Origin: Poteriospumella lacustris
Lineage: Eukaryota > Sar > Chrysophyceae > Chromulinales > Dinobryaceae
Reading direction: 5' to 3'
Assembly (NCBI GenBank): GCA_008000375.1
Contig: SMOI01000373.1
Span: forward strand, 1-29,523
DNA: 29,523 bases
The notes below the pieces were generated by a model. The model did not search any database, had not been told where the DNA came from, and was given only the letters and a program-made list of their open reading frames with translations. Shown here piece after piece: positions 22,785 to 29,523 of this stretch (its first letter is position 1; every line of letters starts with the position of its first letter). The position numbers and the translations under genes were made by a program.

Positions 22785-22808
22785 TTTGTTTGTTTGTTTG
22801 TTTGTTTG
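22785..22808 (+). repeat. (TTTG)6 microsatellite
   Basis: Six TTTG units downstream of the kinesin stop, the same unit and orientation as the array in rhodanese intron 1. Confidence 0.9.
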
Positions 22809-23063
22809 TGAGTGTTTTTTATGTTCTATGATTTGCACGGGGCGATACAGCGCGTTGTCCTCTCGTCGCTCACCATCTCCTTCTCGGCCACGTGAGAGAG
22901 AACGGGACGACGCTCCGAAATAGTTTGTGTCCGTTTGTACGGCCCCTCATTTCTTTCTATTTTGTATCGTAACAGAACCAAAAGTTAAAAGAACCACATT
23001 CAGTTTAGTCAGAAAGAGACAGAGAGCTCAATATTTTTTATAGAACTTTTACACCACACCGCT

Positions 23064-23074
23064 GGGGGGGGGGG
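23064..23074 (+). repeat. Homopolymer of 11 G
   Basis: Eleven consecutive G in the convergent intergenic region; the exact length is error-prone in sequencing. Confidence 0.85.
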
Positions 23075-23282
23075 CAATGAGGCAAACGACCAAGGCAAAC
23101 CACAAAGAGGGAGAGGGAGAACAATGTGACGCATGTGCCATCGCATCGTACGGATGGCACACGTAGAAATGTCGAAAGAGAATCAAAGTGGTGGGGGGTG
23201 AGGGGCGGAGCGGCATTCGGTATACACTGTACGGTGCATAGAGCACATCGGAAGAGCGTACAGACCAGCCGTACCGGCCCGT

Positions 23283-24376
23283 TTAGAACTTCACACCCAA
23301 CTCCAACAACTTACCAAAGGCGGCAGAGAAGTCACGGAAGAACGTCTCCTCATCCTTGGCATACAACTCAACGTACTTCTTGAATTGAGGATCGGCCAAC
23401 AACCACAAATCGGAAGGCAACATCATCAATTCACCCTTTTGCGCTTCGTATTGCAGAGGGCCCGTCCATTTCTTGCCATCGTGCGTCTGCTTCACCGTCC
23501 ACTTCTCTTCCAACAACAGGCGGAAATATTCGTTGGAGAACGTTGTCTCGGCATTGGTCCAAGGTCCCCAGAACCCGGAAGCATCTGTGTGGCAACGACC
23601 CAGCGCATGTGCACCCAGCAAAGCGACGATCTCACGATCATTGAAGCCCATGCGACCAAAGATATCACGAATGTGGCTGTTGGTAGCGACGGGGCAGCCC
23701 ATGTTAGCATTGGGCAAGCGTCCATCAGGAAGAGCCGCAACCTTCTTCTCTTCAATATCACGACGGCCAGGGCGCCAGTTGACCTTGGGTCCACCGCTGG
23801 CCTCCACAGCCGCGACACCTGCCAAGGTCCACAGATCACCATAGCTAATAGCCGGGTACTTCTTCTTAATAGGCTCAAGGAAGTCGCGAGCAATCTTAAG
23901 GCCTGCATTTAGTTGAAATAGCAATTATTAGTGGCTGATCAAACGCGACGAAATGCAGGCAACTGCATGATGCGATGTGACGTACCTGCATTTGCTCCCC
24001 AGCTGCACTCAGGTGCGAATCTCATAGTGGCGCCATCGGAGCCACCAGTGTGATCAAAGATAGAATAAGTTCCTGAGGCATGCCAAGCCAGACGAACAAG
24101 GGTGGGGCCAATGGAAGTGCCATCACCACGACGCTCTTCCTCCGCAGCAATCGCAGCGATAATGTCAGCCTTTGCCTTGCTGTAGTCAGGGGTGGCATTG
24201 TGAGCCACAGGGGTCAAGGCCAAGGCAGTTGCAAACAAAACACCAAATACCAAGGCATTTGATTGATTGTTGCTGCTTGCGGATACGTTGCGGATCACTT
24301 GTCTTCCTGCCGACGATGAAAACGAACGAAGCATAACTCCAGAGGAGGAAATCTTGCGAAAAGCTTGACGGAACAT
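23283..24376 (-). CDS. CCP1: Mitochondrial cytochrome c peroxidase (class I haem peroxidase), 2 exons
   Basis: Exons 23986-24376 and 23283-23902 (83-bp intron GTACGT..GCAG, within a Gly codon) give 336 aa. It reduces H2O2 with electrons from cytochrome c in the intermembrane space. Distal residues Arg95, Trp98 and His99 sit in [11 protein letters not shown]; proximal His229 is in GAHALGRCH; Trp245 in SGFWGPW equals the radical-forming Trp191 of yeast CCP, and Asp295 in MMLPSDLWL its Asp235 partner. The end ([19 protein letters not shown]) follows the yeast CCP pattern rather than plant ascorbate peroxidase. The N-terminus has an Arg/Ser-rich presequence (1-30) and a hydrophobic stretch (about 41-58), a bipartite arrangement like yeast CCP. 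Class I enzymes can be bifunctional with ascorbate, so dual activity is possible. Confidence 0.93.
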
Positions 24377-24533
24377 AATGGTTTCTGATTAGGCTATGGA
24401 TGCACACAGTACAGTATGTAGTCTACCAATTGGATAGTGACCAACAGGAACAAAAGATACCCATTTCTCTAAGAAGGTCGGTCAGTCAGGAGCGAGCGGG
24501 GGGTTTCGCGACGAAGATCTTGAGCGGGCTACT

Positions 24534-24716
24534 TCAACTAGTACCGGTGGAACTGCCACTACGTGAGAAATAGCCACCAGAAGATGAGACTCTTTTGTAC
24601 ACTCGGTGTTGCGGTGTTGAGGTGTTGCGGTGAGCGGTAAGTCTGCGTGCAACGTGATTCGTACTAAACCATCTGTAACTGGATGTGAATGGCTTTCCCG
24701 TGAATGACACGTTCAT
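24534..24716 (-). CDS. Possible small protein, 60 aa, doubtful
   Basis: An ATG-initiated frame of 60 codons, MNVSFTGKPFTSSYRWFSTN at the start and SGGYFSRSGSSTGTS at the end. It is Ser/Thr/Arg-rich, with no acidic residue, and matches no family I recognise. It lies upstream of CCP on the same strand and could equally be 5' noncoding sequence that happens to be open. Confidence 0.2.
   Translation of the reverse strand: MNVSFTGKPFTSSYRWFSTNHVARRLTAHRNTSTPQHRVYKRVSSSGGYFSRSGSSTGTS
24605..24636. repeat. Short tandem repeat, unit GGTGTTGC, about 3.5 copies
   Basis: Units read GGTGTTGC, GGTGTTGA, GGTGTTGC, then GGTGAGCG. It overlaps the doubtful 60-codon frame but is not in phase with it as an amino-acid repeat, since eight is not a multiple of three. 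Confidence 0.7.
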
Positions 24717-24946
24717 TTTGGTCTGTGAGTTTCACTACAGTAAAACCCAAGAGGTGAGTAGAAACCGAAGGAACATGGAGTGAAATTATCATTATCATAT
24801 ACAAATCACTCAGACGTCGTCATCACGGGGATGACAACCAAAATAACACAAAGAGTCCACCAAGAAGACTTGCTTCATTCATAACATCAAAACAAATATG
24901 TGTAATAAAAACTGATAGATTTGTCGACAGTAGAGCAGTCAGGCCA

Positions 24947-25435
24947 CTACGGGGCTATGGGGTTGATCTGCAAAAACGTTGCCAAGGAGTACGGTAGCAC
25001 CAAACCCTTCCGTGATAAATCAGTAAGAATTGCATCCAAATACTTTTCTAACTGAATGCGTCTGTCATTCAAATAATTTTCATTGTGAAGCACAGTCCAC
25101 CAAGACTTCTTCGGAAACGCAGGGAAGTAAATTGGATAATTTTGGCTGGCGCACTCTTTCTTCAATGATTCAGACATCTCGAGAAATGCTCGGTATCGGT
25201 GATTCACAGTCCATTGTGCATTTCCCTGTCGCACAGTAATATGGTATTCCACATGTGGATGTCCTCCGACTGTGCAGGGCGATGAAACCGAAGATCCACA
25301 GTAGCCTCTTTCTCCATCGGGTCCAACTTCTTCAACCATATTCCGGATACTAAATCCAGACACGGATACGGTGAAGAATTTGTCTCCATACCGAGGCGAA
25401 AACTGCTCCTTCGGGAAATACACCAGCAAGGACAT
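24947..25435 (-). CDS. PX-domain protein
   Basis: 162 aa, no intron. A phox-homology domain fills residues about 60-158: VEYHITVRQG, WTVNHRYRAFLEMSESL (RYR at 80-82), a Pro-rich loop FPAFPKKSWW (104-113) and ENYLNDRRIQLEKYLDAIL (119-137, Arg125/126). PX domains bind phosphoinositides, typically PI3P on endosomes; the RYR arginine, the lysines of the PxxP loop and the later RR are the usual lipid contacts. There is no BAR or other partner domain, so this is a PX-only protein with a 60-residue N-terminal extension, perhaps an adaptor in vesicle sorting (inference). Confidence 0.85.
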   Translation of the reverse strand: MSLLVYFPKEQFSPRYGDKFFTVSVSGFSIRNMVEEVGPDGERGYCGSSVSSPCTVGGHPHVEYHITVRQGNAQWTVNHRYRAFLEMSESLKKECASQNYPIYFPAFPKKSWWTVLHNENYLNDRRIQLEKYLDAILTDLSRKGLVLPYSLATFLQINPIAP

Positions 25436-25674
25436 GGTCTGACCAGAAAACCAGTAAGTTCTTTGTGACTTTCTCCTTCCACCTGAGTTTTCTTTCTTCC
25501 ACCCTTGCTACCAAACACTCTAACAATGAATGATAGTTCCAAGAGGGCCAACAACTTGTAACTGAATGAACACCTTATCGACTTATGAATCAGTTGCAGA
25601 GGAGCTGCAGAAAGTTTCGAACCAGCATCATCCCAACATTATTTGTATACTAACTTCAACACTGATACACAAGT

Positions 25675-25785
25675 GGCGTGGTGGCCGAGTGGTTAAGGCG
25701 GAAGACTCGAAATCGGTTGTCTCGACAATCGAAACGTGCAATCTTCTGGGAAATTCCCGCGTAGGTTCAAATCCTGCCCACGTCG
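25675..25785 (+). tRNA. tRNA-Ser(CGA) with anticodon-loop intron
   Basis: The acceptor stem GGCGTGG (25675-25681) pairs with CCACGTC (25778-25784), discriminator G25785. D arm: GCC/GGC (25684-25686, 25697-25699). Anticodon stem: GAAGA (25701-25705) with TCTTC (25742-25746), loop CTCGAAA, anticodon CGA at 25708-25710. The intron, about 25712-25740 (29 nt), follows position 37. A long variable arm (GGGAA/TTCCC, 25748-25758) marks a type II serine tRNA. The T arm GTAGG-TTCAAAT-CCTGC carries the B box. The mature length is about 82 nt without CCA. It decodes UCG codons. Confidence 0.96.
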
Positions 25786-25789
25786 AAAC

Positions 25790-25794
25790 TTTTT
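25790..25794 (+). terminator. RNA polymerase III terminator (T5)
   Basis: Five T residues begin five bases after the tRNA discriminator base, with a second T5 at 25801-25805 as backup. Confidence 0.85.
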
Positions 25795-25928
25795 GCCCTC
25801 TTTTTATGCCTCCGTTGCCACCCGATGTGAGACTGTGGCTATAACTTGTAGAGATTTCTTTTAGTACATTTCCATTTCAGTTCGTTGTTTCTTCTTCTTC
25901 TATTGGTTGGTGTTCTCGTGAAGAAATA

Positions 25929-26654
25929 ATGTCGGGTGGCGAAGGCGATAACAATGAGGAGAAGACGCCTAATGCGTTTGATGAGTTTGTTTCAAGCTTC
26001 TCCTGGCGGCCTTTCGATTTCTCTTTCAGCAATCCTGATCTGAAATCAGCTATGATTCGCAGTGGACTTTGGTCGGTCGCTTCTGGTATTGGTGGTGTTA
26101 CGACAGCCTATATTGAAGGAAAGACTTTGTTCTTTCCTATGTACTTCTTCACCGGTGTGGGCTTTTGCTACGGCTCCGCGTTCTTTGGATCATCCCTTGC
26201 ATTCAAACATTTTCGACAGAATCGTGACGACGCTTACAACAATATATGTGGCGGCGCAGTCAGCTTTACTGTCATCGGCACGGCTCTTCGTGGTGTCAAG
26301 AAAGGATTGAAGAGTGGCCTGCTTGGTGCTGGTTTGGGTGCTGCTTACTATTATGGATCGAATTGGTTGTATCAGAACACTCGCGACAACTGGCTGGAGT
26401 TCAGACGTTATCAATTGCATACACAAGAGCCTAAAGTCTTTGGAAGACCAGCCTACGATAAGAAGGTGACGATTTACATCGGTAACCGTGATGCGAAGCT
26501 TCCCCCGAAACCTTTGGTTCCTTTTTCCGAAGAAGCGAAAGAATTCTCTAAGAAGCAGAGGCCAGAGTTATTCAACAATGAAAACACTAAAGCAGAAACT
26601 GAAACTAAAGCAGAAGGGGCTGCAAGTGGAGAAAAGAAGGAAGGAAGTTCGTAG
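25929..26654 (+). CDS. Tim17-family membrane protein, resembling complex I subunit NDUFA11 (B14.7)
   Basis: 241 aa, no intron. Four small-residue-rich hydrophobic segments lie at about 45-62, 68-92, 104-120 and 128-146 with GxxxG-type packing (GVGFCYGSAFFGSS; SGLLGAGLGAAYYYG). The stretch HFRQNRDDAYNNICGGAVSF (94-113) resembles the REKPDDPLNYFLGG part of NDUFA11, a Tim17/22/23-fold accessory subunit of mitochondrial complex I. Residues 148-241 form a hydrophilic tail, Lys/Glu-rich at the end, not usual for NDUFA11, so another Tim17-fold protein is possible. The hydrophobic core favours the inner mitochondrial membrane. No cleavable presequence is seen, as is common in this family. Confidence 0.6.
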   Translation: MSGGEGDNNEEKTPNAFDEFVSSFSWRPFDFSFSNPDLKSAMIRSGLWSVASGIGGVTTAYIEGKTLFFPMYFFTGVGFCYGSAFFGSSLAFKHFRQNRDDAYNNICGGAVSFTVIGTALRGVKKGLKSGLLGAGLGAAYYYGSNWLYQNTRDNWLEFRRYQLHTQEPKVFGRPAYDKKVTIYIGNRDAKLPPKPLVPFSEEAKEFSKKQRPELFNNENTKAETETKAEGAASGEKKEGSS

Positions 26655-27150
26655 GTACGCCTCTGGTTGTTTTATATGGAAAGTTCAGATCAGTTCTGTT
26701 GTTTTTTTGTCGATGAGACGGAGACGTTGTGTAAATATTAACTGAATCCATAGCAGCCGTACACCGCATGGCGGCGAATAGTATAGTGTGTATGACTCAG
26801 TATCCAATCAAATGTTTACGCTCGCTCAGCGTTGCGTGGCAGTTAGAAACAGGTCTCTTGGGGACTTCGGAAGCTCCATTCTCGATGTGCCCAAAAGTTC
26901 CTGTGTAATCCATTATGGTTTTATCGTTGTGCGTGGTCATGTTGGCTCGCTGCCGGTTACTTACTTAGTTTGTCTTGCTTGCATCCCTCATCCCCCTCTG
27001 GGGCTAGGGACCGTAGATACACCAGCCAATACCGTTGCTACTCAAATGGAAAAACATAGAAACAACAAAGAAAAGAAGGCGAAGGTCAGGCCCGAGAGAG
27101 ACAGACAGTGAGAGGCAACCAGACTGTGCCGCACCACTAAGTACTGCACC
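26655..27150. other. Convergent 3' flank between Tim17-family and KAS genes
   Basis: 496 bp between facing stop codons. Only short frames without protein features are present; no RNA gene or repeat was recognised. Confidence 0.6.
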
Positions 27151-28527
27151 TTACGTCTGCGAGGCCACCGACGACGCCGCAGGGTATTTGCCAAAGATCA
27201 ACGACGCGTTCGTACCGCCGAATCCAAACGAATTCTTCATCGCATATTGAATCGTCGGTGCCGCTTGTGCTTGATGGGTGATCACCGTGAGCGGACATCG
27301 ACTGGTCTCCGACGGTTGCAACGACGTCTGTAGCGCCGGGTCCAACTCGTCGACGTGCAACGTGGGTGGGAGAAGACCGGATTGAACCGCCAGGGCCGTG
27401 AAGGCACTTTCCACCGCACCGGCCGCGCCCAGCAAATGTCCCGTGGCCCCTTTCGTCGACGAGACGTAGACCGGACGCGTCGATTCCCCCACGAGCACAC
27501 GACGAATGGCACACAACTCTGCTTGGTCACCCAGTGGCGTCGATGTCGCATGCGCATTGACGTAGCCAATGGCCGAGGCAGGCAAGCCCGCATCACGCAA
27601 CGCCGACGTCATGCTACGGAAGGCGCCGTCACCATTCTCCGGTGGAGTCGTGGCGTGGTGTGCGTCGCCCGACAACCCATACCCACACAGCTCGGCGATG
27701 ATGGGGGCGTTACGCGCCACCGCCGCGTCTAACTCTTCCAGCACTAAGACACCCGCTCCTTCACCCATCACAAACCCGTTGCGATGTTTGTCAAACTGTC
27801 GAGACGCCGATTCGATGGCTTTGTCCGCGATCGGTGTACTCAAGGCCTTCATACGCGAGAAGCCCGCCAACGCCAGCGGCTCAATACTGGCATCCGACCC
27901 ACCCGCGAGCATCAAATCCGCATAGCCCAGACGAATCAAATTGTAGGCATCGCCAATGCTGTGGCTTCCAGCAGCACAAGCGGTGGTCACACAATGAACC
28001 GGCCCGGCAAAGCCGTGACGAATGGAAACGTGTCCCGAGGCCATATTCACGAGGATTTTGGGGACGAAATACGGACTGACTTTGCGAATGGACGTCTTCA
28101 ACGTGTCATGGGTCCCGCATATTTCAAACAACGACCCAATGCCACCATTCCCAATCGACACACCACAACGATCTCGTTGATAGGGAAAGCCTGCCACCTC
28201 GGAGGTGGTAGTGGTGGTGGTGGCTGTTCCTGCAGCACTGGCCAATCCACTATCTTGCAAGGCGAAGTCCGCCGCTTTCATCGCATACTTGATGAAGAGA
28301 GACACTTCTCGGTCCATCGCTTTGTATTCACTTTCGTCAAAGTCGCCTGGTTCTGTTCCTCGAGGCACACGACCCGCCACTTTGACATTGCAACCCGCGG
28401 GAATCATTTCCGCTGCTAATTCACGAACACCATTGTGGCCAGCAACGACACGTTGAAACACGGTCTTTCCTGGTCCACATCCTAAGGGAGTCACCAAGCC
28501 AATACCGGTCACTACCACTCGTCGCAT
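27151..28527 (-). CDS. Beta-ketoacyl-ACP synthase II (FabF/OXSM type), copy 1
   Basis: 458 aa, no intron. It catalyses decarboxylative condensation of malonyl-ACP with acyl-ACP in type II fatty acid synthesis. The thiolase-fold catalytic triad is present: Cys184 in TTACAAGSHSIGDA, His326 in VNAHATSTPLGD and His364 in KGATGHLLGAAGA (Lys359 conserved). FVMGEGAGVLVLEE and the C-terminal NSFGFGGTNASLIF are typical. A poly-Thr run (103-108) sits in a surface insert. The frame starts directly at MRRVVVTGIG, and an in-frame stop lies just upstream, so there is no visible mitochondrial or plastid transit peptide; a cytosolic enzyme or an unseen 5' exon are the alternatives. It forms a head-to-head pair with copy 2. 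Confidence 0.95.
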   Translation of the reverse strand: MRRVVVTGIGLVTPLGCGPGKTVFQRVVAGHNGVRELAAEMIPAGCNVKVAGRVPRGTEPGDFDESEYKAMDREVSLFIKYAMKAADFALQDSGLASAAGTATTTTTTSEVAGFPYQRDRCGVSIGNGGIGSLFEICGTHDTLKTSIRKVSPYFVPKILVNMASGHVSIRHGFAGPVHCVTTACAAGSHSIGDAYNLIRLGYADLMLAGGSDASIEPLALAGFSRMKALSTPIADKAIESASRQFDKHRNGFVMGEGAGVLVLEELDAAVARNAPIIAELCGYGLSGDAHHATTPPENGDGAFRSMTSALRDAGLPASAIGYVNAHATSTPLGDQAELCAIRRVLVGESTRPVYVSSTKGATGHLLGAAGAVESAFTALAVQSGLLPPTLHVDELDPALQTSLQPSETSRCPLTVITHQAQAAPTIQYAMKNSFGFGGTNASLIFGKYPAASSVASQT

Positions 28528-28564
28528 TTTCGTTGTGTTTGGTGTTTGTTTGAACTTGGTCTCA
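28037..28564 (-). repeat. Inverted repeat arm 1 (KAS copy 1, 5' part and leader)
   Basis: This segment matches 28993-29523 in reverse complement: about 34 bp of 5' leader plus the first part of the KAS coding region, with about 12 substitutions and one 3-bp indel in the coding part and one mismatch in the leader. The true arm continues leftward in copy 1 and beyond the window in copy 2. Confidence 0.95.
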
Positions 28565-29029
28565 GCTTACACCAACAATGTAAACCGTACAATCCCTTAC
28601 GTATTGGTAAAGGATGGCATTGGATGTGCATAGGTGGATACTCCTAGTGGCTAGTGGCATACATACGATCGATACAAGAAGATGGACAGATAAGGATAAG
28701 CCGCCGGAGAGAGCGCCGACGAGGCAGAGCGAGGCGTTACAGTTTTGGTGTCTCTGTTCTGTTTCCCACACTCGGCACGGCGGCCCATCTCACAACAAGT
28801 CCGTCAGGAGACTTCTTCTTCTTCGTCCATCAATAGTATCTGGCATCCCATATCGTATGTTTGCAGGCCACAAATGATTCTTCTATTGCATGTAGTGTAG
28901 GTACTACATTCAATGCTGTTCTTACCTTGTGCTTGGAGAGATTGCATATAGTGGTTATTGTTGGGGCAGAATCGATACTACGTAGTATGAGTTGAGACAA
29001 AGTTCAAACAAACACCAAACACAACGAAA
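28528..29029. promoter_or_regulatory. Shared divergent promoter region of the two KAS genes
   Basis: 502 bp between two start codons. The outer 35-37 bp on each side are mirror copies (leader ...GTTCAAACAAACACCAAACA then CAACGAAA before ATG); the inner 428 bp (28565-28992) are not duplicated. The inner part holds a perfect 14-bp palindrome ATACTACGTAGTAT (28975-28988) and TGTAGT-N6-ACTACA (28891-28908), both nearer copy 2, which are candidate factor-binding sites. Short frames here show no protein features. Confidence 0.55.
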
Positions 29030-29523
29030 ATGCGACGAGTGGTAGTGACCGGTATTGGCTTGGTGACTCCCTTAGGATGTGGACCAGGAAAGACCGTGTT
29101 TCAACGTGTCGTTGCTGGCCACAATGGCGTTCGCGAATTAGCGGCGGAAATGATTCCCGCGGGTTGCAATGTCAAAGTGGCGGGTCGCGTGCCTCGAGGA
29201 ACAGAACCAGGCGACTTCGTCGAAAGTGAATACAAAGCGATGGACCGAGAAGTGTCTCTCTTCATCAAGTATGCGATGAAAGCAGCCGACTTTGCCTTGC
29301 AAGATAGTGGATTGGCCAGTGCTGCAGGAACAGCCACCACCACCACCACCACCACCTCCGAGGTGGCAGGCTTTCCCTATCAACGAGATCGTTGTGGTGT
29401 GTCGATTGGGAACGGTGGCATTGGGTCGTTGTTTGAAATATGCGGTACCCATGACACGTTGAAGACGTCCATTCGCAAAGTCAGTCCGTATTTCGTCCCC
29501 AAAATCCTCGTGAATATGGCCTC
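28993..29523 (+). repeat. Inverted repeat arm 2 (KAS copy 2, truncated by window end)
   Basis: Partner of 28037-28564. Its start coincides with TGAGAC in both leaders; upstream of this the two flanks differ. Confidence 0.95.
29030..29523 (+). CDS. Beta-ketoacyl-ACP synthase II (FabF/OXSM type), copy 2, partial at window end
   Basis: The frame opens at ATG 29030 and stays open to the window end (164 codons). It matches copy 1 codon by codon except Asp64 to Val, one extra Thr in the poly-Thr run (seven instead of six) and 11 silent changes. The catalytic Cys, His and His lie beyond the window, so activity cannot be judged here. As in copy 1, an in-frame stop (TGA near 28988) lies just upstream, so no N-terminal transit peptide is visible. 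Confidence 0.93.
   Translation, partial: MRRVVVTGIGLVTPLGCGPGKTVFQRVVAGHNGVRELAAEMIPAGCNVKVAGRVPRGTEPGDFVESEYKAMDREVSLFIKYAMKAADFALQDSGLASAAGTATTTTTTTSEVAGFPYQRDRCGVSIGNGGIGSLFEICGTHDTLKTSIRKVSPYFVPKILVNMA

Larger units (their letters stand above)
22299..23282. other. Convergent 3' flanks of kinesin and cytochrome c peroxidase genes
   Basis: 984 bp between facing stop codons. The first part is T/G-rich with TTTTG repeats (about 22375-22395), then come pyrimidine-rich stretches, (TTTG)6 at 22785-22808, and a run of 11 G at 23064-23074 preceded by an A/T-rich patch (about 23025-23045). No credible coding frame or structured RNA was recognised. Confidence 0.6.
24377..24946. other. Intergenic region upstream of the peroxidase gene
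   Basis: 570 bp between the CCP start and the PX-gene stop, both on the minus strand; it should contain the CCP promoter. It contains an 8-bp tandem repeat (24605-24636) and one small minus-strand open frame, listed separately. Nothing else is evident. Confidence 0.5.

Noticed and set aside
23283-24376. Ascorbate peroxidase as the primary call
   Set aside because: The bipartite mitochondrial N-terminus and the C-terminal MMLPSDLWL...[16 protein letters not shown] pattern fit cytochrome c peroxidase better, although some class I enzymes use both donors.
27784-28456. Plus-strand frames opposite KAS copy 1
   Set aside because: The minus strand carries a complete KAS with its catalytic triad; the opposite frames have no recognisable features.
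28037-29523. Simple fold-back sequencing or assembly artefact explaining the inverted KAS copies
   Set aside because: The arms differ at 12 positions, almost all silent, plus a codon-length indel; a fold-back read would be identical. Allele joining remains possible and is stated in the finding.
1-29523. CRISPR arrays, prokaryotic operons, transposase or reverse-transcriptase genes
   Set aside because: No spaced direct repeats and no such proteins in any frame; gene structure is eukaryotic throughout.

Overview
This is a gene-dense stretch of a eukaryotic nuclear genome, most likely a protist. The evidence is short GT-AG introns of 68-112 bp (eight inferred here), a nuclear-type tRNA-Ser with an intron in the anticodon loop and an oligo-T Pol III terminator, mitochondrial presequences, a kinesin, a CaM-kinase-like kinase and a FAM184-type coiled-coil protein. 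No plastid-targeted product is evident. The mix (FAM184, kinesin, TrhO-type rhodanese, short sparse introns) would suit a flagellate lineage such as a stramenopile, but the sequence alone does not fix the taxon.

Layout. 1-75 is a pure (CGT)25 microsatellite. 221-1879 (+) encodes a three-exon TrhO/TSTD2-like rhodanese. 2264-2892 (+) encodes a small ankyrin-repeat protein with an acidic tail. 3174-3911 (-) is an orphan Ser-rich gene, and 4290-5129 (+) a DEDDy 3'-5' exonuclease. 5487-6443 (-) is a four-pass membrane protein of unknown function, flanked by two related hairpins. 7409-10854 (-) is a FAM184-like coiled-coil protein (1125 aa) that diverges from a CaMK-like kinase at 11358-12708 (+). 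The kinase is followed by a giant kinesin at 13250-22298 (+): 2990 aa, made of motor, about 1800 residues of coiled coil, and ankyrin repeats. 23283-24376 (-) is a mitochondrial cytochrome c peroxidase and 24947-25435 (-) a PX-domain protein. 25675-25785 (+) is tRNA-Ser(CGA), and 25929-26654 (+) a Tim17-family protein resembling complex I NDUFA11. The window ends with two nearly identical beta-ketoacyl-ACP synthase genes arranged head to head, 27151-28527 (-) and 29030 to beyond the window end (+).

Themes. The central 15 kb (FAM184-like, CaMK-like, kinesin-ankyrin) looks like a cytoskeleton and signalling neighbourhood; a functional link is inference from adjacency only. CCP and the NDUFA11-like protein belong to the mitochondrion. 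The KAS pair has about 97.6% identity over the visible 494 nt, with 11 of 12 substitutions silent. It is therefore a recent inverted duplication kept under purifying selection, or two alleles joined in assembly. The items most worth a second look are this pair and its palindrome-bearing shared promoter, the kinesin-ankyrin fusion with its enlarged motor loops, the 5'-biased introns with within-gene codon-usage shifts, and the twin hairpins around the membrane-protein gene.
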